The notes under the pieces: generated by a model
What the model was told of the DNA's origin: nothing
The model's database searches: none
What the model saw: only the letters and a program-made list of their open reading frames with translations
DNA from: Rhodoferax sp.
GTDB lineage: Bacteria > Pseudomonadota > Gammaproteobacteria > Burkholderiales > Burkholderiaceae_C
Length of the DNA stretch: 64,000 bases
Assembly: GCF_025354435.1 (NCBI RefSeq)
Contig: NZ_JANXMU010000038.1
Span: 1-64,000 of the forward strand
Reading direction: 5' to 3'
Shown here: one piece after another, positions 16,281-25,152 of the stretch
Layout: each line of letters begins with the position of its first letter
Position numbering within the stretch: the stretch's first letter is position 1
Made by a program: the position numbers and the translations under genes

Positions 16281-18578
16281 TTAACGGCCTTCGGTCAGCA
16301 GCACGAAAGCCCCCCAGTAGTAGGGGTGGCGTACCGCGTTCTGCGGTGCTTGCAAAGCGGTGGGGACCGGCTGCAGGCCACGTGCCGTTTGGCGGCCGGC
16401 ATCCAGCAGGGCAAGTTGGTCCAATTGGGCAGACCGCAGTGCATCGGCCTTGCCCTGCCCAGCGGCCAGGTGCTGGTAGAAGCGCCCCATTAGCGCGGCC
16501 GTGGAAGCGTCGGGCACGGGCCAGAGGCTGGCCAACACGTTCTTTGCGCCGCGTGCGTGGGCCAACCAGGCCAGGCTGTCCAGGCTGCGGCCTTGCGCGT
16601 CTACGCCCGGCGGTACGGCGGTGTCGCAGGCGCTCAGGGTCAGCAGGTCCAGGCCGTCAAAGCGGTACGCATCGCCAGCCAGCGCCGCCAGCGACACCCG
16701 TTCACCATTGCCCAGTTGCAGCCACGAGGCCCGGCTGTCGCCGGGGGCCAGTACAAAGTGGCTGGCGATATGCACCACGCTGCGCTGCGCCAAGGCGGCT
16801 TGCAGGCGGGGCGCGGTGAAAGCCGCGTCCAGCCATTCGGTAGTGGTCGTGCGGGTGGTGGAGCTGGCGTGGCGGATGGCCGCCAGCTCGCCCGGCACCT
16901 GCGCCAAGGGCGGCAGGCCCGCCACGCCCCGGCTACTGCCCAACAAGGTCCAGCCAGTGCGTGGTGGGGCCTGCGGCGCGGCACGTGCTTGCACCCCACC
17001 CCCGGCATTCAGGGCCAGCGCGTGCTGCTCCACCAGCCAATGCGTTCCGTCATGCAGGGTGGCAAACGGCAGGTAGCGCAGTGCGCCCTCAGGGTGCAGC
17101 AGCACAACACTGCCGGGGCCGGTGGGCAGCAGGTGGACGATGGGGGCCCACAGCAGCGCGTACAGGGCCTGGGCCTGCGGGCGGGCATCCACCGCGGGGT
17201 TTTGCAGCACCCGGCGCAGCGCGGCGATGTGGCGCAGCAGCGCGGCCTCGGTCACCGGCACGTCCACCACGTCCAGGGCCTCGCCACGGGCCACGGCGAT
17301 GCGCAGGCGGTCGGGGGTGGGCAGGTAGAAAACCTGCGGAATCTGGAGCGTAGGCATCGCGGATACAACCGGGGCCGCGCTGGCCGATGGAGATTCGGCC
17401 AGCGGCAAGGTTTGCGCGGCCAGCAGCGCGGCCACGGAGGCATCCAGCGCCTGCTGCAGGGGCTGTTCGGCCAAGCCCAGCGGCTGGTGCTGGCGGCACC
17501 AGTCGGCATAGGCCTGCACCAGGTGCTGGCGGTGTTGGGCCAGGGCCAGAGCCAAGGGCTGCTCGGGACCGGTGAAGGCCAGCCGCTGGCGGCGCGGCTC
17601 CTGGCTGCGCACCAGCTGGTGGTAGTCCTCCTCGCGGGCCATGGCCAACACCTGTTCGGCCTCGGGCAGGCGGCGCTGCGCCAGCAGGGCATCGGCCAGG
17701 TCTACGTAGTCCTCGCGCTTGTCTTGCATGAAGCTTTGCTGGCGTACGGTGGGCAGGTCCAGCGTGCGGCTGCGCACGGTTTGGGCGGCGTTGACAGCCC
17801 ATTTGGCATAAAAAATCTGGGCCGATGCCAGCCCCGAGTACTGCGCGCTATTGGACAGCCGCAGCCCGGAGTGCCAAGCCAGTTCGGGCTCTTGGGTGGC
17901 CCAGGCAATGGCCAGCGATTCGGCAGCCAGGCGGGCGGCCTGCGCCGTGTCACCCAGGCGTTTGACCAGGGTGGACTGCAGGCGCAGCAAGCTGGCACGC
18001 TCAACGCTGGTGCGACCGTGCACCTGCTGCTCCACCGCGGCCAATGCAGCAATGTCGGCCACGGCCGGGGCCAGCACGGCGGGGTCTTCGACTTCAAAGT
18101 GGGCCAGCAGGTCGAGCCGGGTACGCCGGGCGGCTTGCAGTGGCGGGCTGTCGGCAGGCAGGGTGGCCGCCCGCGCCAGGGCGGTGTCCAGCCATTGCAG
18201 GGCTTCGGCCTTGCCTTCCTTTTGGCGGGCCAGGTCGGCCAGGTTGATGGCGTTCCAGGTGGTGGCCTCCGGTGGCACGGGCGCCGGGTTGCGTTCGATG
18301 GCCAGGGCCAGGGCGTAGGCGGTGTCCACCTCGCCCAGGGCTTTGTACAGCAGCAGGCGGTTGCCTTGCACCCAGCGGCAGCGTAGGTCGGCACAGGCGG
18401 CATCCGACGGCAGCCGGGGCTGCAGCCAGGCGATCTGGGTCTGGGCATCGCCCCAGCGATGTTGGCGCACGGCGCGGGCCAGCTGCTCTGCGTGCCCATC
18501 CAGGGCTGGCAAAGGCTGGGCGGCTTGCAGGCCCGTGCAGACCGCCAAGGCAAGGTAAAAGGCGTGCTGCCAGCGCAC
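16281..18578 (-). CDS. Exported TPR-CHAT peptidase
   Basis: 765-residue protein. The signal peptide from GTG 18578 ends near L-Q-A-A (about residue 20). A long helical TPR-like region follows to about residue 440 with Ala/Leu-rich repeats. The C-terminal CHAT domain (caspase HetF-associated) starts near residue 500, with 'HPEGALRYLPFATLHDG', catalytic His607 in H-I-A-S-H-F and catalytic Cys651 in L-S-A-C-D-T, then 'GAKNVLASLWPVPD'. The GTG shares its G with the last base of the receptor gene's TAG stop and has a GGAGAAGGA ribosome site inside that gene, so the two are translationally coupled. A longer in-frame start inside the receptor gene lacks a signal peptide. CHAT proteins are usually cytoplasmic; the substrate is unknown. 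Confidence 0.85.
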   Translation of the reverse strand: MRWQHAFYLALAVCTGLQAAQPLPALDGHAEQLARAVRQHRWGDAQTQIAWLQPRLPSDAACADLRCRWVQGNRLLLYKALGEVDTAYALALAIERNPAPVPPEATTWNAINLADLARQKEGKAEALQWLDTALARAATLPADSPPLQAARRTRLDLLAHFEVEDPAVLAPAVADIAALAAVEQQVHGRTSVERASLLRLQSTLVKRLGDTAQAARLAAESLAIAWATQEPELAWHSGLRLSNSAQYSGLASAQIFYAKWAVNAAQTVRSRTLDLPTVRQQSFMQDKREDYVDLADALLAQRRLPEAEQVLAMAREEDYHQLVRSQEPRRQRLAFTGPEQPLALALAQHRQHLVQAYADWCRQHQPLGLAEQPLQQALDASVAALLAAQTLPLAESPSASAAPVVSAMPTLQIPQVFYLPTPDRLRIAVARGEALDVVDVPVTEAALLRHIAALRRVLQNPAVDARPQAQALYALLWAPIVHLLPTGPGSVVLLHPEGALRYLPFATLHDGTHWLVEQHALALNAGGGVQARAAPQAPPRTGWTLLGSSRGVAGLPPLAQVPGELAAIRHASSTTRTTTTEWLDAAFTAPRLQAALAQRSVVHIASHFVLAPGDSRASWLQLGNGERVSLAALAGDAYRFDGLDLLTLSACDTAVPPGVDAQGRSLDSLAWLAHARGAKNVLASLWPVPDASTAALMGRFYQHLAAGQGKADALRSAQLDQLALLDAGRQTARGLQPVPTALQAPQNAVRHPYYWGAFVLLTEGR

Positions 18579-20686
18579 TAAAAATCCTTCTCCAAGGCCA
18601 CGGTGGCGGACCAGAGCCGGGTTTGCAGCAGGGCATCGCGCTGTTCGTTGCCGTAGGTGTCGGTCATCAGATGCGACACGCTGGCGTAGCGGGTGCCCAG
18701 GCGGGATGCGTTCAGGCGCAGGCGGGTTTGCGGGTCGAACTGCCACTGGGCGTACAGGTCGATGGCGTGGGTGGCGCGGATGTCCAGCGTTTGCCGGGAG
18801 CTGGTGCGTACGCTGTAGCCCGGCGAGGCATTGAAGTTGCCGCCCCAGGTGAGTGGCCTGAGCGGCCCGGTGGCGTTTTGCACGTCAAAGCCGATGTTCA
18901 GCACGGCACGGGGCTGGCCCGGCAGGCCATTGGGAGCGTCCACGCCGTCCAGTTGCGAGCGGTACAGGCCCAGGCTGCCACGCAGGGTAAGCGGCAGGGC
19001 CACGGCGGTCGAGGCCAATGCCCAGCGGCCATCCAGCTCCAGGCCCTGCACCCGCGCACTACCGGCGTTCACCGGGGCCAACAGCCAGCGGTCGTCCACA
19101 AAATCCAGCTGGTACTGGATGCGCTGCTGGATACGGCGTTGCAGCAGGGTGACGTTGATTTCGCCCTGCTGGCCCTCTTCCCCCAAGGCCTGCTCCAACC
19201 CCAACTCGATGCCCGTGGCACGCTCGGGCAACAGCAGGGGGTTACCACGGGTGTCGGGGTTGCCGGGCACGTTCCAGTCGGTTTGGCGGGTCGAGGGCGA
19301 CAGGTCTTTCAGACGCGGCGACCGGTAGGTGCGGCCAGCGTTCAGGCGCAGCGTGCGCTGCTCCGCCATGTCCCAGGCCAGGGTGGCTGAGGGCAGCCAG
19401 ATGCCACTTGTGGTGTAGCGCGCGGTGTCGTCGTCGCCCACACCGAGCTGGGTGCGTTCATGGCGCAGCCCGGCATCCAGCCGCCAGCCCGGCGCGAGCT
19501 GGGCCTTGGCCTGCGCGAAGACGGCGGTTTGGCGGCGCTGCACGCGGCTGTGGCTGGTGTCGCCCGCTTCGACATCAGTTTCACGCTGGGCCTCGGCATC
19601 CACCCGGGTGCCCAGCGCCCAGTGCAACGCGTCGCTGCTGGCCAGGTCCCAGCGCAGGCCGAGGTGGTGGCCGCTGCTGCGGGTGCGCCATTGCTGGTCA
19701 TCGGCAAACACCGCATTGCCCGCCACATCCAACTGCTGCTGGGCCCAGCTGCCCGCTTCCCCGCTGCGGTTACCGCCCATGTCGAAAGTGAAGCGGTTGC
19801 CATTGTCCCAGCGGTGCCTCCACTGCAGTTGCGGACGCAGGCTCCAGAACTGGCTGCGTTCGCGGGTGGACTCCATGGCGTAGTCGGCGGGCCAGGCGGC
19901 TTGCAGGGCGTACGACTTGTCGGTGTCCAGACGCACCCCACTTTGCTCGGCCATGCTGGTCAGGGTCAGGGTGTCGCGGGGGCTGGCACGCCAGACGATT
20001 TGCGGCTCCATGGTGAGGCCGCCGGTCTGGTTGTGGCGCAGGGTGTCGGCGTGGTCGGTGTAGTACGGTGCGCCGCTGGCATCAATGCCCGTGCCATCGG
20101 CCCGGTCGGCGGGAGAGGCGCGGCGCTGCTGGACGCGGGCCGTGAGTTGGTAGTCCACCGCGCCCGTGCTACCGCTCCATTCCAGCGCCAGCTTTTCGCT
20201 GGGTCGACCTGCGTCGGAACCCACCTGGGCCTTGAGCCGTAGCCGGTCGTGGTCGCTGGCGGCGCGGGTGGTGATACGTACCGTGCCCGCCACGGCCTCG
20301 CCGCTGCCGGTGGCCGTGGCACCCCGCACAATTTCAACCTGCTCCACCATGTCGACGGTTAATCCGTCCAACACCGGGCCTTCACGCAAGCCGCCCACGG
20401 CCTGGCCGTTCACTTCGACACGGGTATAGCCATTGCCCATGCCGCGCAACTGGATGCGGCCTTCGGACAAAATTTGTACGCCGGGCAGGCGGCGCAGCGC
20501 GTCCAGCAGGTCCGCACCGTCGCCAAAGCGGGCCAGTTCATCGTGGTCAAACCTGCGGGTGTTGGCATCCTGGTCGAGCAGCGGGCTGTCGGTAACGGTC
20601 ACGGGGGCCAGGGTGGCGGCCATGCCAGCGGTGGGGAGCAGCAGGGCCAGGAGGGACAAGGGATACAGGGGTTTCAAAAGGTGCAT
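18578..20686 (-). CDS. TonB-dependent outer-membrane receptor
   Basis: 702-residue outer-membrane transporter or sensor. Signal peptide to about A-M-A (residue 23); a TonB-box-like A-P-V-T-V-T after it; plug domain to about residue 160 with 'LLDALRRLPGVQ', 'QLRGMGNGYTRVEVNG' and 'VEIVRGATATGSGEAVAGTV'; and a 22-strand-type barrel ending in the aromatic 'SATVALEKDF' signature. There is no N-terminal signalling (STN) extension, so it is not a FecA-type transducer by itself. The start is ATG 20686 rather than an upstream ATG. It shares one base with the TPR-CHAT gene. The ligand cannot be read from the sequence. Confidence 0.88.
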   Translation of the reverse strand: MHLLKPLYPLSLLALLLPTAGMAATLAPVTVTDSPLLDQDANTRRFDHDELARFGDGADLLDALRRLPGVQILSEGRIQLRGMGNGYTRVEVNGQAVGGLREGPVLDGLTVDMVEQVEIVRGATATGSGEAVAGTVRITTRAASDHDRLRLKAQVGSDAGRPSEKLALEWSGSTGAVDYQLTARVQQRRASPADRADGTGIDASGAPYYTDHADTLRHNQTGGLTMEPQIVWRASPRDTLTLTSMAEQSGVRLDTDKSYALQAAWPADYAMESTRERSQFWSLRPQLQWRHRWDNGNRFTFDMGGNRSGEAGSWAQQQLDVAGNAVFADDQQWRTRSSGHHLGLRWDLASSDALHWALGTRVDAEAQRETDVEAGDTSHSRVQRRQTAVFAQAKAQLAPGWRLDAGLRHERTQLGVGDDDTARYTTSGIWLPSATLAWDMAEQRTLRLNAGRTYRSPRLKDLSPSTRQTDWNVPGNPDTRGNPLLLPERATGIELGLEQALGEEGQQGEINVTLLQRRIQQRIQYQLDFVDDRWLLAPVNAGSARVQGLELDGRWALASTAVALPLTLRGSLGLYRSQLDGVDAPNGLPGQPRAVLNIGFDVQNATGPLRPLTWGGNFNASPGYSVRTSSRQTLDIRATHAIDLYAQWQFDPQTRLRLNASRLGTRYASVSHLMTDTYGNEQRDALLQTRLWSATVALEKDF

Positions 20687-20730
20687 AGCGTCCCAGTATC
20701 TCAAAATGTAACGATAGGTACGCCACTCAG

Positions 20731-20783
20731 ACGCTATTATTTTCATAGCTCATTGCGTAGATACAACATGCGCTGCAGGCCTT
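20731..20783 (-). repeat. Copy of the ~50-bp interspersed repeat
   Basis: Read on the minus strand it runs GGCCTGCAGCGCAT, an inner segment with CTACGCA, GAGCTATGAAAATAATAGC, matching the family body and AT-rich tail. It sits in the intergenic region between the receptor gene and the divergent PLP enzyme gene. Confidence 0.75.
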
Positions 20784-20841
20784 ACCATTCCATGCTGGAC
20801 CGGCACCGCCAGCACACCCACCGCCCTCTGGATTGAACCCT

Positions 20842-22104
20842 ATGACCTTCACACTCGACGCGCATTGCAAAAGCTTCCCAGCCTCCACCCCGGTGCATGC
20901 CTGCGACCTGGCGGGCCTGGGCTGGAACCTGCTGGCCAACGACCTGGCGTTTCCACTGGCCGCCCTGAACCGACCCGCCCTTGCGCACAACATCGCCTGG
21001 ATGCAGGCCTATGCCGAGCGCAAGGGCGTGGTGCTGGCCCCGCACGGCAAGACCACCATGTCGCCCGAGCTGTTTGCCCAGCAACTGGTCGCCGGTGCCT
21101 GGGGCCTGAGCTTTGCCACGGTGTACCAGGCCCGCGTAGGCGTGGCTGCCGGGGCGCAGCGCATCATCATCTGTAACCAGGTGGTCTGCGATGCCGACTT
21201 TGATGCACTGGCGGCGCTGCTGGCGGCGCAACCCGGCCTCAAGGTCTGGTTTCTGGTGGACTCGCTGGCGCAACTAGGCTTGATTGAAGACTGGGCGCAG
21301 AAGCGCCAAGCCAGCGTGCCTTTCGATGTACTGCTGGAAATGGGTATTCCCGGCCAGCGCACCGGCTGCCGCACTGCCGAGCAGGCCATGGCCCTGGCCC
21401 GGGCGCTGGCAGCGTCCCCGGCGGTGCGCCTGGGCGGTATCGAATGCTACGAGGGCGGTGTGGCCCGCTGCGACAGTGCGCACGATGCCCGGGAGGTGAC
21501 GGCGCTGCTGCGCCGCGTCACCGAGGTGGTACGGGCGGTGGATGCCGAGGGCTTGTGGCAAGGCGAAGAGCTGCTGGTCACCGCCGGGGGCTCGGCCGTG
21601 TTTGACCTGGTGCTGCCGCTGCTGCGCACGCAAGATTTATCGCGCCCGTTTACCGGCGTGTTGCGCTCGGGCTGCTACATCACCCACGACCACGGCAATT
21701 ACGCCCGGTATTTGAAAAAGTTGGAGCAGCGCGAAGGGCTGGACAGCTCTTTGCGCGCCGCCTTGTCGGTGTGGACGCTGGTGCAATCTGTGCCCGAGCC
21801 CGGCCTGGCCCTGCTCACCTGTGGTCGCCGCGATATTTCTTATGACCTGGAAATGCCGCTACCGCAAAGCTATGCTGCACGGGGCGCTACTCAAACTGTA
21901 GCAACGCCAGCCGACTGGCACATCAGCGCGCTGAACGACCAGCACGCCTACCTGCGCTTTGACCCCGCAGGGGTGGTGCCCCAGGTGGGCGACCGCGTGG
22001 TGCTGGGCATTTCCCACCCCTGCACCACCTTTGACAAATGGCGCTGGATGGCGGTGGTGGAAGACGATGGCAGCGTCACCGGGGCCATCCACACCGAATT
22101 TTAA
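20842..22104 (+). CDS. PLP-dependent amino acid deaminase (D-serine dehydratase-like / D-threonine aldolase family)
   Basis: 420-residue fold-III (alanine racemase-like) PLP enzyme. The predicted PLP lysine is in L-A-P-H-G-K-T-T near residue 68. The C-terminal DsdSC-like domain has 'LTCGRRDISYD' and the metal-binding style 'HPCTTFDKWRWM' near residue 395, in which His and Cys coordinate zinc in D-threonine aldolase and eukaryotic D-serine dehydratase. The exact substrate (D-serine, D-threonine or related hydroxy-amino acid) cannot be told from sequence. ATG 20842 was chosen over a TTG three codons upstream. Confidence 0.8.
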   Translation: MTFTLDAHCKSFPASTPVHACDLAGLGWNLLANDLAFPLAALNRPALAHNIAWMQAYAERKGVVLAPHGKTTMSPELFAQQLVAGAWGLSFATVYQARVGVAAGAQRIIICNQVVCDADFDALAALLAAQPGLKVWFLVDSLAQLGLIEDWAQKRQASVPFDVLLEMGIPGQRTGCRTAEQAMALARALAASPAVRLGGIECYEGGVARCDSAHDAREVTALLRRVTEVVRAVDAEGLWQGEELLVTAGGSAVFDLVLPLLRTQDLSRPFTGVLRSGCYITHDHGNYARYLKKLEQREGLDSSLRAALSVWTLVQSVPEPGLALLTCGRRDISYDLEMPLPQSYAARGATQTVATPADWHISALNDQHAYLRFDPAGVVPQVGDRVVLGISHPCTTFDKWRWMAVVEDDGSVTGAIHTEF

Positions 22105-22107
22105 TTT

Positions 22108-22761
22108 TTATAGCGCCACACGCTTGCCGGATGCGCGCTGGAGGCCTTTTTTCTTTAAATACTGGGCGACACGCCAGCCTAGCAACACGGCGATGATGGC
22201 GGCGTACACCGCCACCTCGGCGAAGTTGTTCTTGCCCGCCCGCATCCAAAAGAAGTGCAGCAGGCCCAGCCCGGCAATGCCGTAGACCAGCTTGTGCAAC
22301 GTCTGCCAGCGCTTGGCACCCATGGCCTTGATGGCGCGGTTGAACGAGGTGGCAGCCAGCGGGGTCAGCAGCACAAAGGCCAGGAAACCCACCAGGATGA
22401 AGGGCCGCTTGGCGATGTCGTGGGCAATGTCACCCACGTCAAAACCCATGTCAAAGCCGCTGTAGCTCAGCAGGTGGACCACCACGTAAAAGTACACGTA
22501 CAGCCCCAGCATGCGCCGAAAGCGCGCCAGGCCGGGGGTGTTGGTGATGGTGCGCAGGGGCGTGACGGCCAGCACGATGCAGATGAAGCGCAGTGTCCAG
22601 TCGCCGGTGGCGCGGATCAGGTGCTCGGCAGGGTTGGCCCCCAGTGTGTTGGCATGGCCCAACTGCGCCTGGAAGACGTTCCATGCCAGCCACAGAAAAG
22701 GCAGCAGGCACAGCAGAAACACCACCGGCTTGGCGGCGGGGTGGAGCAAGAGCTTTTTCAT
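22108..22761 (-). CDS. msrQ: MsrQ, heme-binding membrane subunit of periplasmic methionine sulfoxide reductase
   Basis: Six-helix b-type cytochrome that passes electrons from the quinone pool to MsrP. 217 residues from ATG 22761 with hydrophobic helices throughout and the heme-ligand histidines in 'YFYVVVHLLSYSG', 'LHKLVYGIAG' and 'LLHFFWMRAGK'. The start is seven bases after the msrP stop. The last codons and stop include a TATAGC sequence like the tail of the local repeat family. An upstream in-frame extension would lie inside msrP. Confidence 0.94.
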   Translation of the reverse strand: MKKLLLHPAAKPVVFLLCLLPFLWLAWNVFQAQLGHANTLGANPAEHLIRATGDWTLRFICIVLAVTPLRTITNTPGLARFRRMLGLYVYFYVVVHLLSYSGFDMGFDVGDIAHDIAKRPFILVGFLAFVLLTPLAATSFNRAIKAMGAKRWQTLHKLVYGIAGLGLLHFFWMRAGKNNFAEVAVYAAIIAVLLGWRVAQYLKKKGLQRASGKRVAL

Positions 22762-22768
22762 GGACTGC

Positions 22769-23758
22769 TCAGAAGTTTTTCTGCAGATCCAGCCCGGCAT
22801 ACAGCTGGCCCACCTGGGCCTCGTAGCCGTTGAACATCAGGGTTTTGCGCTTCTTGGCGAACAGGCCGTCTTCGCCAATGCGGCGCTCGGTGGCCTGGCT
22901 CCAGCGCGGGTGGTCCACATTCGGGTTCACATTGGAATAAAAGCCGTATTCGTTGGCGGCGGCCTTATTCCAGGCGGTGGCGGGCTGCTTGTCGGTGAAG
23001 CGGATCTTGACGATGCTCTTGCCGCTTTTGAAGCCGTACTTCCACGGCAACACCATGCGCACCGGCGCGCCGCTCTGGTTGGGCAGCACTTCGCCGTACA
23101 TGCCGAAGGTCAGCAGCGCCAGCGGGTGCATGGCTTCATCCATGCGCAGGCCTTCCACGTAGGGCCACTGCAGCACGCGGGAGCCTACAAAGGGCATAGT
23201 CTTGGAGTCGGCCAGGGTGACGAATTCGACAAACTTGGCACCACTGGTGGGTTCCACCGCCTTGATCAGCGCGCTGAGCGAATAGCCCACCCACGGAATC
23301 ACCATGGACCAGCCCTCCACGCAGCGCAGGCGGTAGATGCGCTCTTCCATGGGTGCGAGCTTGAGCAGGTCTTCCAGCGTGTACTTAGCGGGCTTTTTGA
23401 CCAGGCCCTCGATCTCCACCGTCCAAGGCGTGGTTTTCAACGTACCCGCGTTTTGCGCCGGGTCGGCCTTGTCGGTGCCGAACTCGTAGAAATTGTTGTA
23501 GGTGGTGGCATCTTTGTACGGTGTGAGCTTTTCCGTCACCGTAGCCCCCGCCACAGCCGACTTGGCACCGACCAACGGGGCTAGCTTGCCCGAGCCTTGT
23601 GCCATGGCTTCACGCCCGGCCCAGGTGGCCAGCGCCACCCCGGCCACGCCGCTGGCCATCAGCTTGACCATGTCGCGCCGCCCGGCGTAGACGCGCTGCG
23701 GCGTGATCTCGCTGGAGGCTGGGTGGAGAAATCCGTCGGAGTGGGTCTTGATCAACAT
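22769..23758 (-). CDS. msrP: MsrP, periplasmic molybdopterin methionine sulfoxide reductase
   Basis: Repairs oxidised methionines in envelope proteins. 329 residues with a twin-arginine signal (Arg27-Arg28 in R-R-D-M-V-K-L), cleaved near A-M-A. It contains the sulfite-oxidase-fold molybdopterin domain with the molybdenum-ligand cysteine in '[15 protein letters not shown]' and the '[12 protein letters not shown]' C-terminal signature. It forms an operon with msrQ and follows ccsA on the same strand. Confidence 0.95.
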   Translation of the reverse strand: MLIKTHSDGFLHPASSEITPQRVYAGRRDMVKLMASGVAGVALATWAGREAMAQGSGKLAPLVGAKSAVAGATVTEKLTPYKDATTYNNFYEFGTDKADPAQNAGTLKTTPWTVEIEGLVKKPAKYTLEDLLKLAPMEERIYRLRCVEGWSMVIPWVGYSLSALIKAVEPTSGAKFVEFVTLADSKTMPFVGSRVLQWPYVEGLRMDEAMHPLALLTFGMYGEVLPNQSGAPVRMVLPWKYGFKSGKSIVKIRFTDKQPATAWNKAAANEYGFYSNVNPNVDHPRWSQATERRIGEDGLFAKKRKTLMFNGYEAQVGQLYAGLDLQKNF

Positions 23759-23807
23759 GGGGCAAATCCTTGTGGTTTAGCTATCAGTCGTCCGAGAAGC
23801 GAAAGTC

Positions 23808-25151
23808 TTACAAGGTTCCGTAGCTGTGCAGGCCGCTCAGGAACATATTTACGCCCAAAAAGGCAAAACTGGTCACGCCCAGACCTGCCAGCGCCCACCA
23901 AGCCGCCACGGTGCCGCGCAGGCCCTTCATCAGGCGCATGTGCAGCCAGGCGGCGTAATTCAGCCAGACGATCAGCGCCCAGGTTTCCTTCGGGTCCCAG
24001 CTCCAGTAGCCGCCCCAGGCCTCGGCCGCCCACAGGGCACCCAGTACGGTGGCAATGGTGAAGAAGGCAAAGCCCACAGCGATGGACTTGTACATCACGT
24101 CGTCCAGCACCTCCAGGCTGGGCAGGCGCGAGGCGATGCGCTTGCGGCCCCACAGGATGCTGCCCATGATGATGGCCGATACCAGCAGGTATCCGGCCCA
24201 GTAGCCGCCGCCCGCGTCCGAGGTGGTTTTGCGGAACACCAGCGGAATAAAGCACAGCACCACGCCCAGCAGCCACAGCGGCGTGAGCTTGTGCCAGCGC
24301 GTCTCGGCGGCCTGCTGCTTGATCAGGTAGGCAAAGGCCAGCATGGCGGCCAGCGAGAAGGTGCCGTAGCCGATGAAGTTGGCGGGCACGTGCAGCTTCA
24401 TCCACCAGCTTTTCAGCGCGGGTACCAAAGGCTGGATTTCATGCGCCTCGCGTACCACGGTGTACCAGAGTAGAAAGCCCACCGCGGCGCTCACCACCAG
24501 CATCACCATCGCGCCCATGGAACGGGTGTTGTACTGGGCTTCAAAGTACAAATAAAACGTGGCGGTGAGCCAGCAGAACAGCACAAACACCTCGTACAGG
24601 TTGCTCACCGGGATGTGGCCCACGTCGGCCCCGATCAGGTAGCTCTCGTACCAGCGCACCATGGTGCCGACCAAAGCCATGGTGACTGCCGCCCAGGTAA
24701 TGCGCGAGCCAATCGACTCCATGCTGGCGCTATTGCTGCCGGATGCGGCCATGCCCAGCCAGTAAAAAATGGTGGCCATGAAGAACAGCACGCTCATCCA
24801 CAAAATGGCCGACTGGCTGGACAAGAAGTACTTCAGCCAGAACACGGTTTCCGAGCGTGGCAGGCTGCCCTGCCCATCGACCTGGTAAGACCAGATTGCC
24901 AGCAGCGACAACGCCGCCACGGTGAGCATCAGTACCCGCAAAGGCCGCCAGAACCAGCCGATCCAGATGGCAGCAGGCATGGCTGCCACCAAAATGCCTT
25001 TTTCGTACACGTCCATGTAGGCCATGTAGTGGCTGAACACAAACAGGCCACCGGCCACCACCAGGGCGGCAAACAGCCAGTCGAAGAGGCTGCGGCGGCC
25101 CCAATAGGCCTCGTTGAGCTGGATGGTGGTGGGGGATGTAGTGGTGGTCAT
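23808..25151 (-). CDS. ccsA: CcsA/ResC, System II cytochrome c biogenesis heme exporter
   Basis: Polytopic membrane protein that with ResB carries heme across the membrane and ligates it to apocytochromes c. 447 residues with at least eight hydrophobic helices. The tryptophan-rich heme-handling motif 'WAAEAWGGYWSWDPKETWAL' lies near residue 385 and conserved histidines flank it ('KLHVPANFIGYG', 'WLHMRLMKGLRG'). The start ATG 25151 is one base after the resB stop. The gene ends about 50 bp before msrP. Confidence 0.95.
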   Translation of the reverse strand: MTTTTSPTTIQLNEAYWGRRSLFDWLFAALVVAGGLFVFSHYMAYMDVYEKGILVAAMPAAIWIGWFWRPLRVLMLTVAALSLLAIWSYQVDGQGSLPRSETVFWLKYFLSSQSAILWMSVLFFMATIFYWLGMAASGSNSASMESIGSRITWAAVTMALVGTMVRWYESYLIGADVGHIPVSNLYEVFVLFCWLTATFYLYFEAQYNTRSMGAMVMLVVSAAVGFLLWYTVVREAHEIQPLVPALKSWWMKLHVPANFIGYGTFSLAAMLAFAYLIKQQAAETRWHKLTPLWLLGVVLCFIPLVFRKTTSDAGGGYWAGYLLVSAIIMGSILWGRKRIASRLPSLEVLDDVMYKSIAVGFAFFTIATVLGALWAAEAWGGYWSWDPKETWALIVWLNYAAWLHMRLMKGLRGTVAAWWALAGLGVTSFAFLGVNMFLSGLHSYGTL

Positions 25152-25152
25152 A

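Noticed and set aside
16557-18386. Long (about 609-codon) open frame on the + strand opposite the TPR-CHAT gene
   Set aside because: High-GC antisense shadow: Gly/Gln/Arg-rich with no recognisable domain, while the minus strand has signal peptide, TPR and CHAT motifs.
18578-20686. FecA-type signalling by the TonB receptor to the nearby ECF sigma factor
   Set aside because: The receptor lacks the N-terminal signalling extension and the anti-sigma candidate does not look like FecR, so the classical FecIRA mechanism is not supported.
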